Assembly: GCA_029907475.1 (NCBI GenBank)
Contig: JARYLU010000016.1
Coordinates: forward strand, 1 to 62,673
DNA: 62,673 bases
Reading direction: 5' to 3'
Source: Bacillota bacterium
GTDB lineage: Bacteria > Bacillota > DSM-12270 > Thermacetogeniales > Thermacetogeniaceae
Positions 17,606 through 26,275 of this stretch are shown here, piece by piece. Each line of letters starts with the position of its first letter. The stretch's first letter is position 1. Both the position numbers and the translations under genes were made by a program. Under the pieces are notes generated by a model. It made no database searches, was not told the DNA's origin, and saw only the letters and a list, made by a program, of their open reading frames with translations.

Positions 17606-18291
17606 CCTGCCTCACCCTCCCCTCCGAAGAGCACCCTGTAAGGCGGGCCCGGCTGTACGGCGGCCTTGATTTCGAACCTGACCACCTGCCTGCCCTCAAC
17701 TGTTTCGCCGGTGCTGAACTGGCAGCGCACGTCCGCCAGGCCGGGTACCCGGCGAATGGCCTCCAGCCATCCCGCTACCGCCGCGTGGTCCGCCGCCAGG
17801 CCCCGGAGGGTAAGCTCCCCCGCCCCCCCGGGTGCGCCGGTGGCCTCCGTTTGCAATGCCGGGGTGGCGCCGCCGGCGGGAGGCTCCTCCCCGGGCGGCA
17901 GGGGTTTTGGCGCTTGTTGCCCGGGCTTGAAGCTCGCCGAAAGGTCGGTGAGCCACACGACCGGCGGCAGGTCCCGGTTGACGTCCACCAGCAGTTGCGC
18001 CCAGTCGGGCGTCCGCCCTACCGCCTGCTGCAGGAGGCTCGCGGCCCGGTCGAGCCGTGCCTGCAGCGCCACGTACTCCCGGTATTGCTCCATCTCTTTC
18101 TCCACTGCCACGCGCCTTAGCTGCAGCGCCCGCGCCGCCGCTTCCGTCCGGAAGGTGGCGAGGAGAAGCGCCGCATAGGTACCGATAAAGACCAGGAGAA
18201 CCACGGCGCTTCCCACGAGCAGGACCGCGCGGCGCCGCTGTCTCTGCCGCTCGGCTTTCAGTTCCGGCGGCAGCAGGCTGATGGCTTTCAA
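17602..18291 (-). CDS. pilN: Type IV pilus assembly protein PilN (cluster 2)
   Basis: PilM-binding motif SLLPPELK near the start, basic stretch (ERQRQRRR), membrane helix (about 23-46), coiled coil and a domain with WAQLLVDVNRDLPPVVWLTD as in other PilNs. TTG 18291 is preferred because it overlaps the pilM stop (TTGA) and has GGAGGT six bases upstream; an upstream in-frame start at 18330 would overlap pilM more. A Pro/Gly/Ala-rich insertion lies in the middle of the domain. Confidence 0.84.
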   Translation of the reverse strand: MKAISLLPPELKAERQRQRRRAVLLVGSAVVLLVFIGTYAALLLATFRTEAAARALQLRRVAVEKEMEQYREYVALQARLDRAASLLQQAVGRTPDWAQLLVDVNRDLPPVVWLTDLSASFKPGQQAPKPLPPGEEPPAGGATPALQTEATGAPGGAGELTLRGLAADHAAVAGWLEAIRRVPGLADVRCQFSTGETVEGRQVVRFEIKAAVQPGPPYRVLFGGEGEAG

Positions 18292-19277
18292 GCTCGCACC
18301 TCCAATCCTCGCCGTGCCAGGCTTACGCACACCGCGAAGTCCGCCGCGAAGCGGCTGGCTTCCCCGGCTAGCCCGGGAGGCACGGCAATGTTCTCGGGCA
18401 GCCGTATAACGTCGACCGGCAGCCCCAGACTAGACTGCAGCCACGCCGCCAATCCTTCGGCCCGGGCGCCGCGCCCGCTCAGGATGACGGACCCCACCGG
18501 CGCGGCACCCGCCCGGCCCTGGTAGTAGCCGATTGACGAGCGAATTTCTCCCGCCAGGTTCTCCCGCCAGGACAGAGGCGGCTCTCCCGGCGGTTCGGGC
18601 AGACTCCCCGGCACCTCCGCCGCGTCCTTCAGCCCCAGGGGTATCAGCCTCGCCAGGCGCGGCCTCCCCCCCGCCGCCACCAGGATGTGGCTCAGACCGT
18701 TGGCCACGTCTACCACCGCCACGGCTTCCTTTTCTCCGCCGGACGGCAACAACCGCAGCAGGGCCAGGGAGACGACGTCAATATCCCGCGGCTTCAACCG
18801 GGCCGCCTCAAGGGTTTCCAGAAAGGCATCCAGCATGTCCCGCCGGGCCGCCACCAGCAGCACTTCGAGCTGCGGCCCCGCCTCCCCGGTCAGCTCACCC
18901 GTGACGGCGTAATCCAGTACGACCGTGCTCAGGGGTACAGGGAGGTAGTCCTGCGCCTGGTAGCGGAGCACCTGATCGATCTTGTTCGCGGCCACCCTGG
19001 GCAGCGCGGCGAACCGCACCAGCACCCCCTGGTTGGCCACCCCGAGCACCACGTGCCGCGTGGAAAAGCCCGCCTCGGACCAGAACTCCCGGAGCACGGC
19101 GGCCACAACGCCGGGCCGGACGACCATGCCGTCCGCCACCGCTCCCGCGGGAAGCGGGGCCCGCGCCATCTTTGTCAACCATGGGGCGCGCGCCTCGCCG
19201 CGCAGCTCCGCCGCCCGCACCTCGTTCGTGTCAAGCTCCAGGCCCACGGCGCGGCGGCCCGGACTCAGCCAGCCCAT
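18288..19277 (-). CDS. pilM: Type IV pilus assembly protein PilM (cluster 2)
   Basis: Actin-like fold markers: AVGLELDTNEVRAAEL at the N-terminus, VVLGVANQGVLVRFAALPRV, NKIDQVLRYQAQDYLPVPLS (PilM signature), AVAVVDVANGLSHILVAAGG (phosphate-2-like) and SVILSGRGARAEGLAAWLQ (adenosine motif). Full length at 329 residues. It heads the pilM-N-O-P-secretin-like-pilB block, the gene order known from diderm pilMNOPQ operons. Confidence 0.88.
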   Translation of the reverse strand: MGWLSPGRRAVGLELDTNEVRAAELRGEARAPWLTKMARAPLPAGAVADGMVVRPGVVAAVLREFWSEAGFSTRHVVLGVANQGVLVRFAALPRVAANKIDQVLRYQAQDYLPVPLSTVVLDYAVTGELTGEAGPQLEVLLVAARRDMLDAFLETLEAARLKPRDIDVVSLALLRLLPSGGEKEAVAVVDVANGLSHILVAAGGRPRLARLIPLGLKDAAEVPGSLPEPPGEPPLSWRENLAGEIRSSIGYYQGRAGAAPVGSVILSGRGARAEGLAAWLQSSLGLPVDVIRLPENIAVPPGLAGEASRFAADFAVCVSLARRGLEVRA

Positions 19278-19314
19278 TTTTCTCTACCAGCTCCTTTACC
19301 CGCCAGATTTGCAC

Positions 19315-20784
19315 CTATTCCCGCCGCCAGGCGACGATTTCCCATCCCGCGTTCACCGGCTCCAGAAAGTGCGGCGGCGTGTCGTAAAGCATGCGGGGGT
19401 CGTGGTGATAGTCCTTGCTGTAACCGCTGCGTCGGGTGCCACTCCCTGAATAGAACGTACCGACGGCGCCACGGTACTTCTGGGTGATCGAACCGCGCAG
19501 GGTGATCACGCCCTTGAGCAAGCCTCGGTCGTACTCTTCAAATTCAAAAGCCCAGTTGAGGGCAAATATCGCCGCGTAAATCGATATATCGCGTGGGGCC
19601 ACATCGCCCTCGGGAGTGTAGTAGGGCGTCCAGTCCCACAAGCTCCCGGGCCGGTCGTGGGGCCAGTCGTAATGCAGGATGCGCACGTAACCGGCGGCAA
19701 TCAGGCCGAGCATGTCGTCGGTCATCCCCCCCGCCGGGTCGAGGTCGGTGTTGGCGTACCGCAGGCCTCCCGTGGAGGCGGCCGCACTGTAGTTGAAATT
19801 TGTCGGGTCCTTCCCCGTGATGTAAATGTCCTTGGCGGCGGCGATGGTCAGCCGGCCGTCCAGGGTGCCGGAAACGAAGGCGTTGCCCATCGCGGGGTCA
19901 TATTTCGACGTTGTGGGGTCACCTTCCGGATCAGCGGTGGTCCCGTCGACGTAGATGACGCCGTTGGAGGGCAAGGGCCTGGTCTCCTCCACAAAATCGT
20001 AGCGCCTCGCGCCGGCATTCCACACGGGGTACTTAACTCTTATCTGGCTGCCGTCCAGCAGGATGCAGGTGCGCCCCCGGAAATAGTACCCGTCCGGCTG
20101 CTTGGCCCAGGTCATGAGCTGGCTGTTGGAGGCGGGAAACCCCAGGGGCGACACCTTCTCCGGCGGCCCTTCGGCGTAGTACGGGCTGCTGCCGGGCCGC
20201 ACGTTCAGCCCCACCGAGTATGTAACGGGGCCGTAGAACTCCGGGCGGCCGTCGATATTCAGCGTGCCGTTGGTGTGCAGCGGGCCGTAGCACCTGTCGC
20301 CCGTGATCCACCACACGTCTTCACCGTCTGGTGGTGGCGTTTTTTCCTGACCGGTCAACCAGATGTGCTGCACAAACTGCCGTTTGTGGACTTCCGCCCG
20401 CACCGTGCAGCGGTTCGAGGGGTCGTCCGCCGGCCAGCCGGTGGACCTGATGGTCACCACCGGCCGCTCCGGGCCGGGATCCGTGACCTCGAGCTGGTAG
20501 TAGCCGCCGGTCACGGAATGCACACGCGGGTTTGAACCGTCAAAGACAAAGCTGTCGTCGTGCTCGTAAAACTTCGAATCCTTGTTCAGATGCCACAGGT
20601 ACTCGTGGACGCCGGCCTCGGCGTAGTAGAAGGCGTCCTGGTGCCCGCTGAAGCGGCTGCCCATTTTCACCTGGCTTTCCACGATGTAGGCGGCCGCGAA
20701 CCCAAGGAGGCTCACGAGGGCTACGGTTGCCACCACCAGGGGCAGGGCCAGGCCTTTCCGGCCCAGACCGAAGCTCCTCATCAA
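19315..20784 (-). CDS. Large PilX-like minor pilin (cluster 2)
   Basis: N-terminus KGLALPLVVATVALVSLLGF is a non-canonical pilin helix, and DAFYYAEAGVHEYLWHLNK is the conserved segment found in PilX-type proteins of Firmicutes. The 430-residue C-terminal part is Trp/Tyr-rich, with GDRCYGPLHTNGTLNIDGRP and later repeats, resembling DUF4900-type domains. Start ATG 20784 overlaps pilW by 4 bp. A surface or tip role is inferred from size and position. Confidence 0.7.
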   Translation of the reverse strand: MMRSFGLGRKGLALPLVVATVALVSLLGFAAAYIVESQVKMGSRFSGHQDAFYYAEAGVHEYLWHLNKDSKFYEHDDSFVFDGSNPRVHSVTGGYYQLEVTDPGPERPVVTIRSTGWPADDPSNRCTVRAEVHKRQFVQHIWLTGQEKTPPPDGEDVWWITGDRCYGPLHTNGTLNIDGRPEFYGPVTYSVGLNVRPGSSPYYAEGPPEKVSPLGFPASNSQLMTWAKQPDGYYFRGRTCILLDGSQIRVKYPVWNAGARRYDFVEETRPLPSNGVIYVDGTTADPEGDPTTSKYDPAMGNAFVSGTLDGRLTIAAAKDIYITGKDPTNFNYSAAASTGGLRYANTDLDPAGGMTDDMLGLIAAGYVRILHYDWPHDRPGSLWDWTPYYTPEGDVAPRDISIYAAIFALNWAFEFEEYDRGLLKGVITLRGSITQKYRGAVGTFYSGSGTRRSGYSKDYHHDPRMLYDTPPHFLEPVNAGWEIVAWRRE

Positions 20785-21365
20785 TGCCCGCCTCCTTTCC
20801 CACGCACCGTCAATATGGTGCTCAGCTTAACCGGGCGCGTCAGGGGAGTGTGCACGTCGCCGCAAGACAATTCGAGCTGAAGCGCCTCCCGTGCGTTCGG
20901 CGTGCCGGGATCGCCGTCCAGGTCAGGGATACCGAAGCTCAGGGCCGTCACCCCGGCGAGGACTAACTCCCAATCGGCCGGAACACCGTAGGCGTAGGGA
21001 AAAGCGTCGTTGCCGGGCGGCACGACGGCGCGCTGCAGCGTGTTCCCTTCCAGACGGTAGAACACTTTCTCGGGCCGCGCGTCGCCGCTCACGTCGGCGT
21101 ACAGGTGCACCCGCGTGGCCGACTCCACCACCAGGGCGCCCTCGGCCGATGTCGCCACCTGCGCGTCCCTGACTTCCCAGCTTAAACGGGCAAGAAACAG
21201 GCGCACGTCCTGCAGCACCCGCGCCTCGGCCAGGGCCCGGTCGGCGCTCCGCTGCGCGTAGAACATGTACTGGTAGACGCCGCCGAGCACGATGCCCAGC
21301 AGGGCCAGCACCACCAGAAGCTCGGCCAGAGAAAAGCCGGCCCTGCCGCGGGGGGCGCCGTCCAT
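20781..21365 (-). CDS. Minor pilin, PilW/GspJ-like (cluster 2)
   Basis: Prepilin site AG|FSLAELLVVLALLGIVLGGV with +5 Glu, then the helix QDVRLFLARLSWEVRDAQVA typical of PilW/GspJ, and a beta domain. The start is uncertain. ATG 21365 gives a 10-residue leader; the frame stays open upstream to 21437 and a TTG near 21381 is possible. It overlaps the PilX-like gene by 4 bp. Confidence 0.78.
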   Translation of the reverse strand: MDGAPRGRAGFSLAELLVVLALLGIVLGGVYQYMFYAQRSADRALAEARVLQDVRLFLARLSWEVRDAQVATSAEGALVVESATRVHLYADVSGDARPEKVFYRLEGNTLQRAVVPPGNDAFPYAYGVPADWELVLAGVTALSFGIPDLDGDPGTPNAREALQLELSCGDVHTPLTRPVKLSTILTVRGKGGGH

Positions 21366-21393
21366 CCTTCCGGGCGGCAAGCTGCGAACCGCC

Positions 21394-22839
21394 CTACGGC
21401 CCGGGCGGCACCGGTTCCAGCGAAACAGTATAGACATCTATCTCAGTCCCTCCGCTCTTTTGCAGGCCGCCCTCCACCCGGAAGGCGCCGTGGTCAAACC
21501 GCGACTCGTATCCCGCGGCCGCGACGCGGACACAGTACAGGGTGTAAGTGTCACCCTCTTCCGGTTCGGGCGGCGGCGGGACGTTGTCCTTGAGCCGGAA
21601 GTGCACCCTGCCGTCACCGCCCGTTACCCCGGAATCCACCGGCTCACCCGAGCACGCTTCCGACCACCCACCCTGACTGTAAGTCCAGGTGTGCAGGAAG
21701 ATTTCCACCCGAGCCCCGATCAACGGCTCCCCGGTGGCCGCGTCCCGGACCTCCACCCTGCTGCTCGGCCACAAACGTACGGTTATTTCCTTCGTCTCCC
21801 CCGGCGCATCGAAGGTGCCGTCCCAACCAACTTCGGGCGGCTCGACCGGCCGGTACCCCTCGGCCCGCACTTCAAGGCGGTAAGCACCGGGATAACCCTC
21901 GCCTACCGGCCAGAGGTCGCCCCAGAGATCGGCGCCCAGGAACCCGTTCATTTCCGGGGTGAAGGACACCCGGACAACATCCCCGTATGGTATTTCCTGG
22001 GTCAGGGTGGCATCACCACCAGCCGTTATGGGTGCACCGGTGAGCGCGTCGATTAACCGCACGTTGAGGTGGCAAGGCTTTTCGACTTCGAAGACGACCG
22101 GCACGGTTATTCCCTCGGCGACACCAACGCTCTGACGGACCTGGTCGGGACGGACCATCATTCCAGCGCCGCGGGCATCTGCCTCCACCGTATAGGTACC
22201 CGCGTCAAGGATAGCGAAGAGCGCTTTGCCGCGCTCGTCGGTCCAGAGGGTCTGGGGCGCGTCCGGCCCGGCGGTGAGTTCCACCTTCACATCCGCCACC
22301 GGGACCGGCTCCCCGGGGGTTGTCTGCCAGCCCCGCTGCGCTTTGGCCAGGATGTTGCCCCCCGGAAAGGCTTCCTCCTCGCCCTCCAGGGAGGCAAGGG
22401 ACCGGAACTCCGCGGTTCTGACGACCTGCCCGGTGAAAAGGCCGGGAGCGCTCACGCTCACCCGGACCTGCTTGTAGTCGTACGGGATCGGATCCGTCCC
22501 TTCCTCGGCGGTGCCGTCGCTCGGGTCGTCTACCCACCAGATGTCGGTTCGCACCGTAAAGGTGCGGCCGTCACGGCTTATCACCTGCTCGTGGGGGATA
22601 GGACCCCCTGGGTTTCCTCCCTGCACGCCGATCCTGCCGTACGGGAGGCCGCGGATCTGCTCCAAAACGCCCGCCGCCAGCTCGGCGGCGATGAACCTGG
22701 TCCGGTTGGCCTGCGAGGCCTCGCTGATGTAGACGAAAAGAGGCGTGAAAGCAAGCGCCGTGACCAGAAGGACCGCCAGCGCCACCAGGATCTCTACCAG
22801 CGTGAAGCCTTCCTGCCCGATCCGGTTGGGCTTGCGCAT
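21394..22839 (-). CDS. Giant PilV-like minor pilin with carboxypeptidase-regulatory-type domains
   Basis: Leader MRKPNRIGQEG|FTLVEILVALAVLLVTALAF, then AAELAAGVLEQIRGLPYGRI (PilV/GspI spine). Unlike a normal 130-190-residue PilV, it continues to 481 residues. Two or three Ig-like repeats of the CarboxypepD_reg type follow: ADVKVELTAGPDAPQTLWTD...GTYTVEADARG; YRLEVRAEGYRP; VRDAATGEPLIGARVEIFLH...YTLYCVRVAAAGYES. ATG 22839 has GGGGGCGGT upstream. Such domains are common in surface adhesins, so a pilus-tip adhesin is a reasonable inference. Confidence 0.76.
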   Translation of the reverse strand: MRKPNRIGQEGFTLVEILVALAVLLVTALAFTPLFVYISEASQANRTRFIAAELAAGVLEQIRGLPYGRIGVQGGNPGGPIPHEQVISRDGRTFTVRTDIWWVDDPSDGTAEEGTDPIPYDYKQVRVSVSAPGLFTGQVVRTAEFRSLASLEGEEEAFPGGNILAKAQRGWQTTPGEPVPVADVKVELTAGPDAPQTLWTDERGKALFAILDAGTYTVEADARGAGMMVRPDQVRQSVGVAEGITVPVVFEVEKPCHLNVRLIDALTGAPITAGGDATLTQEIPYGDVVRVSFTPEMNGFLGADLWGDLWPVGEGYPGAYRLEVRAEGYRPVEPPEVGWDGTFDAPGETKEITVRLWPSSRVEVRDAATGEPLIGARVEIFLHTWTYSQGGWSEACSGEPVDSGVTGGDGRVHFRLKDNVPPPPEPEEGDTYTLYCVRVAAAGYESRFDHGAFRVEGGLQKSGGTEIDVYTVSLEPVPPGP

Positions 22840-22853
22840 ACCGCCGCCCCCTT

Positions 22854-23567
22854 TCACCGCAGGTACTGCGCCAGGTACGCCAGGCCGCGCGCCAGGAGGC
22901 GCGAGACGCGGCGCTGGCCGATACCCAGGCGCGCCGCCGCCTGGGTCTGTGTCAGGCCACGGTAGAAAATAAGGTAGATGACTTTCCGCTGCAGCGAACC
23001 GAGTTTCTCCAGCGCCTGCCGCACGGCGATACGGTCCTCGATGGGCAGATGGAAGCTCTCGTAGCGCAGGTGCCGGATACGGGAGAGATCCAGTTCGTCC
23101 AGGCTCACCCACCCGGCGCGCAGCGCCTGCCGCACCCCCTCCACCCGGATGTTTGCCGCCCTGGCCACGGCTTCCAGGGTTGGCGGTGCGCCCGTCTGCT
23201 GCAGCAACTCGTCGGCTGCCCGGTAGATGCGCGCCTGCACCTCTGCCACCCACGCCGGGCGGTCGAAGGAGGCCTCCCGCCGCAACTGGTGCCGGATCTC
23301 GCCGAGGACGCAGTGAGCGGCGAAGGTGGAGAAGCGCACGCCGCGCCGCCGGTCGTACCGCTTGACCGCTTTTAGGAGCCCCTCATACCCTGCCTGCACC
23401 AGGTCCTCGAAGGGCGGCCCGCCAGCGTACCAGCCAGCGAAGTGATGCACTAGGCCGGCTCCGGCCTCGACGAGTTCCCGCAGGCCTTCCTCACTGGGCG
23501 CCGCGAAATACGCCTCTGCCGCCGCTTCCAGGTCGGGCCTCTTCCCACCAGCCGCGTTCACCGCCAC
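22854..23567 (-). CDS. RNA polymerase sigma-70 family factor embedded in pilus operon
   Basis: Region 2 is clear: PPFEDLVQAGYEGLLKAVKRY then RFSTFAAHCVLGEIRHQLRR (2.3/2.4). A region 3-like HTH follows (PPTLEAVARAANIRVEGVRQ) and region 4.2 is LTQTQAAARLGIGQRRVSRL. The layout resembles the SigB/SigF/SigG/FliA group; there is no region 1.1. GTG 23567 has GGGGAGGTGA upstream. It lies 7 bp after pilC and 14 bp before the giant minor pilin, in the same direction, so it is co-transcribed with pilus genes. No anti-sigma gene is adjacent. Control of this cluster is inferred. Confidence 0.85.
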   Translation of the reverse strand: MAVNAAGGKRPDLEAAAEAYFAAPSEEGLRELVEAGAGLVHHFAGWYAGGPPFEDLVQAGYEGLLKAVKRYDRRRGVRFSTFAAHCVLGEIRHQLRREASFDRPAWVAEVQARIYRAADELLQQTGAPPTLEAVARAANIRVEGVRQALRAGWVSLDELDLSRIRHLRYESFHLPIEDRIAVRQALEKLGSLQRKVIYLIFYRGLTQTQAAARLGIGQRRVSRLLARGLAYLAQYLR

Positions 23568-23573
23568 TGCGGC

Positions 23574-24818
23574 TCACCTCCCCACCGAGGTGACAACCAG
23601 AAAGATTGGAAGGTAAAGGGATATCACCATCACGCCCACAAGGCAACCGACGAAGATGATCAGAATCGGTTCGATCATGGCGGCCAGCCCTTTGGACAAG
23701 GCGGCCACCTCCGCCTCGTAAAAGTCTGCGACCCTGGTCAGAAGAGACGGCACGTTGCCCGACTCCTCACCGACGTTGATCATTTCGATAACCATGGGCG
23801 GGAAAACCCCACTTTCCGCGAGGGGTGCGGCAATGCTCTTGCCCTCCTGGATCCTTTCCCCCGCGGCACTCACCGCTTCTGCCACCAGTGTGTTCCCCGA
23901 AGCCGGCCCGGCAGTTTCCAGGGCCTGGAGCACCGGGATGCCCCCGGCCAGGAGGGTGGCAAAGGTGCGGCAGAACCGGGCGATGACCGCCCGGTGGACC
24001 AGCGGGCCGAACACGGGAAGGCGGAACTTGACGTGGTCCCAGGTACGGCTTCCCGCGGGGCTGCGCAGGTAGGCGCGTATACCGAAGACGGTGGCACCGG
24101 TGCCCAGGAACCACAGGAACCACCAGTGACGCAGGGAGTTCGAAACGGCGATGATAATCCGCGTAGGCAATGGAAGGGTCATCCCCGCAGGGAAGAACTT
24201 CATAAAGATGGGCACAATGAAAAACATCATGCCCAGGAGAACAAGGATGGCAAAACAGACCACCACCGTCGGGTAAAAGGTGGCAGACCGTATCTGGTCG
24301 CGCAGGGCCTTATCGCGTTCAAGTTGCTCCGCCAGGCGGTTGAGCACTTCTTCCAGGGTGCCGCCCACCTCGCCGGCCCTGACCATACTTACGTAGAGGG
24401 AAGGAAAAACGTGGGGATGAGCGGCCAGGGCATCCCCGAAGCTCATGCCACCCTCCACGTTGCGGGCCGCGTCCTCCACCGCGTCGCGTAGCGCCGGGTT
24501 GGTGATCTGGCGGGCCAGGGTAAAGAGCCCCCGGGTCAGCGGGATGCCGGCACCCAGCATGGCCGCCAGCTGGCGGCTGAACAGAGCAAGGTCCCCCACA
24601 GCAACCTTCCGGCGCGAGCGGAAGGCGACCCGGAAGATCGATGGTGTAACCGCGCCGACTTCGACCACGATGTACCCCATCTGACGCAGGCGGTCGACGA
24701 CCGCTTCCTCGTTCTCTGCCTCTAATCGCCCGTACACCGGCGACCCGGTGCGGTCGACAACCTGATAAGCGTAAAGGCCCACGTCTTTACCCGCCTCCTC
24801 CCCCGTCAGACTCAACAC
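23574..24818 (-). CDS. pilC: Type IV pilus inner-membrane platform protein PilC (cluster 2)
   Basis: GspF/PilC-family protein with N-terminal AYQVVDRTGSPVYGRLEAEN, two T2SSF domains (LALFSRQLAAMLGAGIPLTR and IARFCRTFATLLAGGIPVLQ), GEVGGTLEEVLNRLAEQLER and GEESGNVPSLLTRVADFYEA loops, and three or four membrane helices. The 414 residues are complete. It starts 3 bp after pilT's stop. Confidence 0.94.
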   Translation of the reverse strand: MLSLTGEEAGKDVGLYAYQVVDRTGSPVYGRLEAENEEAVVDRLRQMGYIVVEVGAVTPSIFRVAFRSRRKVAVGDLALFSRQLAAMLGAGIPLTRGLFTLARQITNPALRDAVEDAARNVEGGMSFGDALAAHPHVFPSLYVSMVRAGEVGGTLEEVLNRLAEQLERDKALRDQIRSATFYPTVVVCFAILVLLGMMFFIVPIFMKFFPAGMTLPLPTRIIIAVSNSLRHWWFLWFLGTGATVFGIRAYLRSPAGSRTWDHVKFRLPVFGPLVHRAVIARFCRTFATLLAGGIPVLQALETAGPASGNTLVAEAVSAAGERIQEGKSIAAPLAESGVFPPMVIEMINVGEESGNVPSLLTRVADFYEAEVAALSKGLAAMIEPILIIFVGCLVGVMVISLYLPIFLVVTSVGR

Positions 24819-24821
24819 TCA

Positions 24822-26078
24822 TCAGGTTCTCTTTCTCTGCAGCAGCCTTTCCAGTTCTACCTTGTCCACGCAGCGCGAAAAAGCAACCTCCTGGGTTATC
24901 TTTCCGGCCAGGCACAGGTCGGCCAGCGCCTGGTCCATAGTCTGCATCCCCAGGGAACGGTTCGTTTGAATCACGGTGTAGAGCTGGTGCTCTTTGCCCT
25001 CACGGATCATGTTCCGCACCGCGGGTATGGCCAGCATCAGCTCCACGGCGAGCACCCGCCCACTGCCGTCGGCGGCGGGTAACAGTTGCTGGGAAATCAC
25101 CGCCTGCAGCGAGTCGGCAAGCTGCTGCCGGATCTGCTCGCGGAGATACTCCTGGAAGACATCCACGATGCGGTGGATGGTGAGAGGTGCGGTCTGGGTA
25201 TGCAGGGTAGAGAAAACCAGGTGGCCCGTCTCGGCGGCCGTAAGGGCGATGGAAATGCTCTCCAGATCGCGCATCTCGCCGACCAGGATCACGTCCGGGT
25301 CATGGCGCAGGGCGTGCCGCAGCGCCTCGGCGAAGGAGCGGGTATCGCTCCCCACCTCGCGCTGCTTAACAATCGACTTTTTATGCCGGTGGAGGAATTC
25401 AATCGGCTCCTCCACCGTCAAGATGTTCACGCTGCGCTCTTCGTTAATGATATCAATCATCGAGGCCAGGGTCGTCGACTTGCCGCTGCCCGTGGGCCCC
25501 GTCACCAGAATCAGCCCGCGCGGAAGATCGCAGAGACTCCTTACGGCAGGAGGCAGACCAAGGTCTTCCAGTCGCGGAGGGTTGTAGGGAACCACGCGAA
25601 AGGCCGCCGCGATGCTCCCGCGCTGGAACATCAGGTTGCCGCGGAAACGGCTCAGGCCCGGGATGGAATAGGAGAAGTCCAGTTCCAGCTTCTCCCGAAA
25701 GGCTTCGCGCAGGGACCGATCGAGTCTGGGAAGTATGAGCGCCTCCACATCGCACGGGCGCAGCAGGGGAAGGTCCAGGAATACCAGTTCGCCGTGGATT
25801 CTGGCCACCGGGGGCGCCCCGGCGGTGAGATGCAAATCCGAACCCTTCCGCTCAATGGTGTACCTGAGTAGTTCATCCAGATCCACGGGATACGTCCTTG
25901 CAGTAACGGCAGTCTCTTCTTGCCCACCGTGCCCGCCGGCAGTATGATGCCCCACGTCGATCCCTTCGCGTAGCGAGGCGATGGCCGCGCCCTGGGTGTC
26001 TGCCTCCACCCGGCCGGTCACCATGCCGCCCGTGAGATTTCGCGCCCGGTAAATAAAGGTCTGCTCCATTCTAACCAC
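24822..26078 (-). CDS. pilT: Pilus retraction ATPase PilT with a PilC-derived N-terminal extension
   Basis: Residues about 62-418 are a complete PilT: DLHLTAGAPPVARIHGELVF, Walker A GPTGSGKSTTLASMI, Asp box TVEEPIEFLH, Walker B DVILVGEMRD, His box STLHTQTAPLTI and AVRNMIREGKEHQL, close to the retraction-specific AIRNLIRE motif. Residues about 4-38 (MEQTFIYRARNLTGGMVTGR, VEADTQGAAIASL) are instead the N-terminus of a PilC. The gene therefore looks like a fusion formed by deletion between a pilC and a pilT. The PilT part may still be made, either whole or from an internal start. Confidence 0.9.
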   Translation of the reverse strand: MVRMEQTFIYRARNLTGGMVTGRVEADTQGAAIASLREGIDVGHHTAGGHGGQEETAVTARTYPVDLDELLRYTIERKGSDLHLTAGAPPVARIHGELVFLDLPLLRPCDVEALILPRLDRSLREAFREKLELDFSYSIPGLSRFRGNLMFQRGSIAAAFRVVPYNPPRLEDLGLPPAVRSLCDLPRGLILVTGPTGSGKSTTLASMIDIINEERSVNILTVEEPIEFLHRHKKSIVKQREVGSDTRSFAEALRHALRHDPDVILVGEMRDLESISIALTAAETGHLVFSTLHTQTAPLTIHRIVDVFQEYLREQIRQQLADSLQAVISQQLLPAADGSGRVLAVELMLAIPAVRNMIREGKEHQLYTVIQTNRSLGMQTMDQALADLCLAGKITQEVAFSRCVDKVELERLLQRKRT

Positions 26079-26207
26079 CTACCCCTCAGCACCGCTCCCG
26101 GTCGTGCGCCCGGTGCAGAAACCTCTTCCCTGCCGATGATGCCCTTGAAGAGCGCTACGTGGATGTCCAATGTCCTAATTCCAGCAGTATGGGAAATAAC
26201 TTCGACA

Positions 26208-26275
26208 TTAGCCCCATTTTTCCTCTCTGTACAGGAAAAATATTACGACCTTAGCCTCATTTTTCCTCTCTATAC
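26208..26275. repeat. 25-bp tandem repeat at the pilB remnant 3' end
   Basis: TTAGCC(C/T)CATTTTTCCTCTCT(G/A)TAC occurs at 26208-26232 and 26251-26275, 23 of 25 bases identical, 43 bp apart. The right copy encodes the last residues (YREEK, stop) of the truncated pilB, so the left copy is a partial duplication of that 3' end. A scar of slippage or recombination is likely. Confidence 0.7.
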
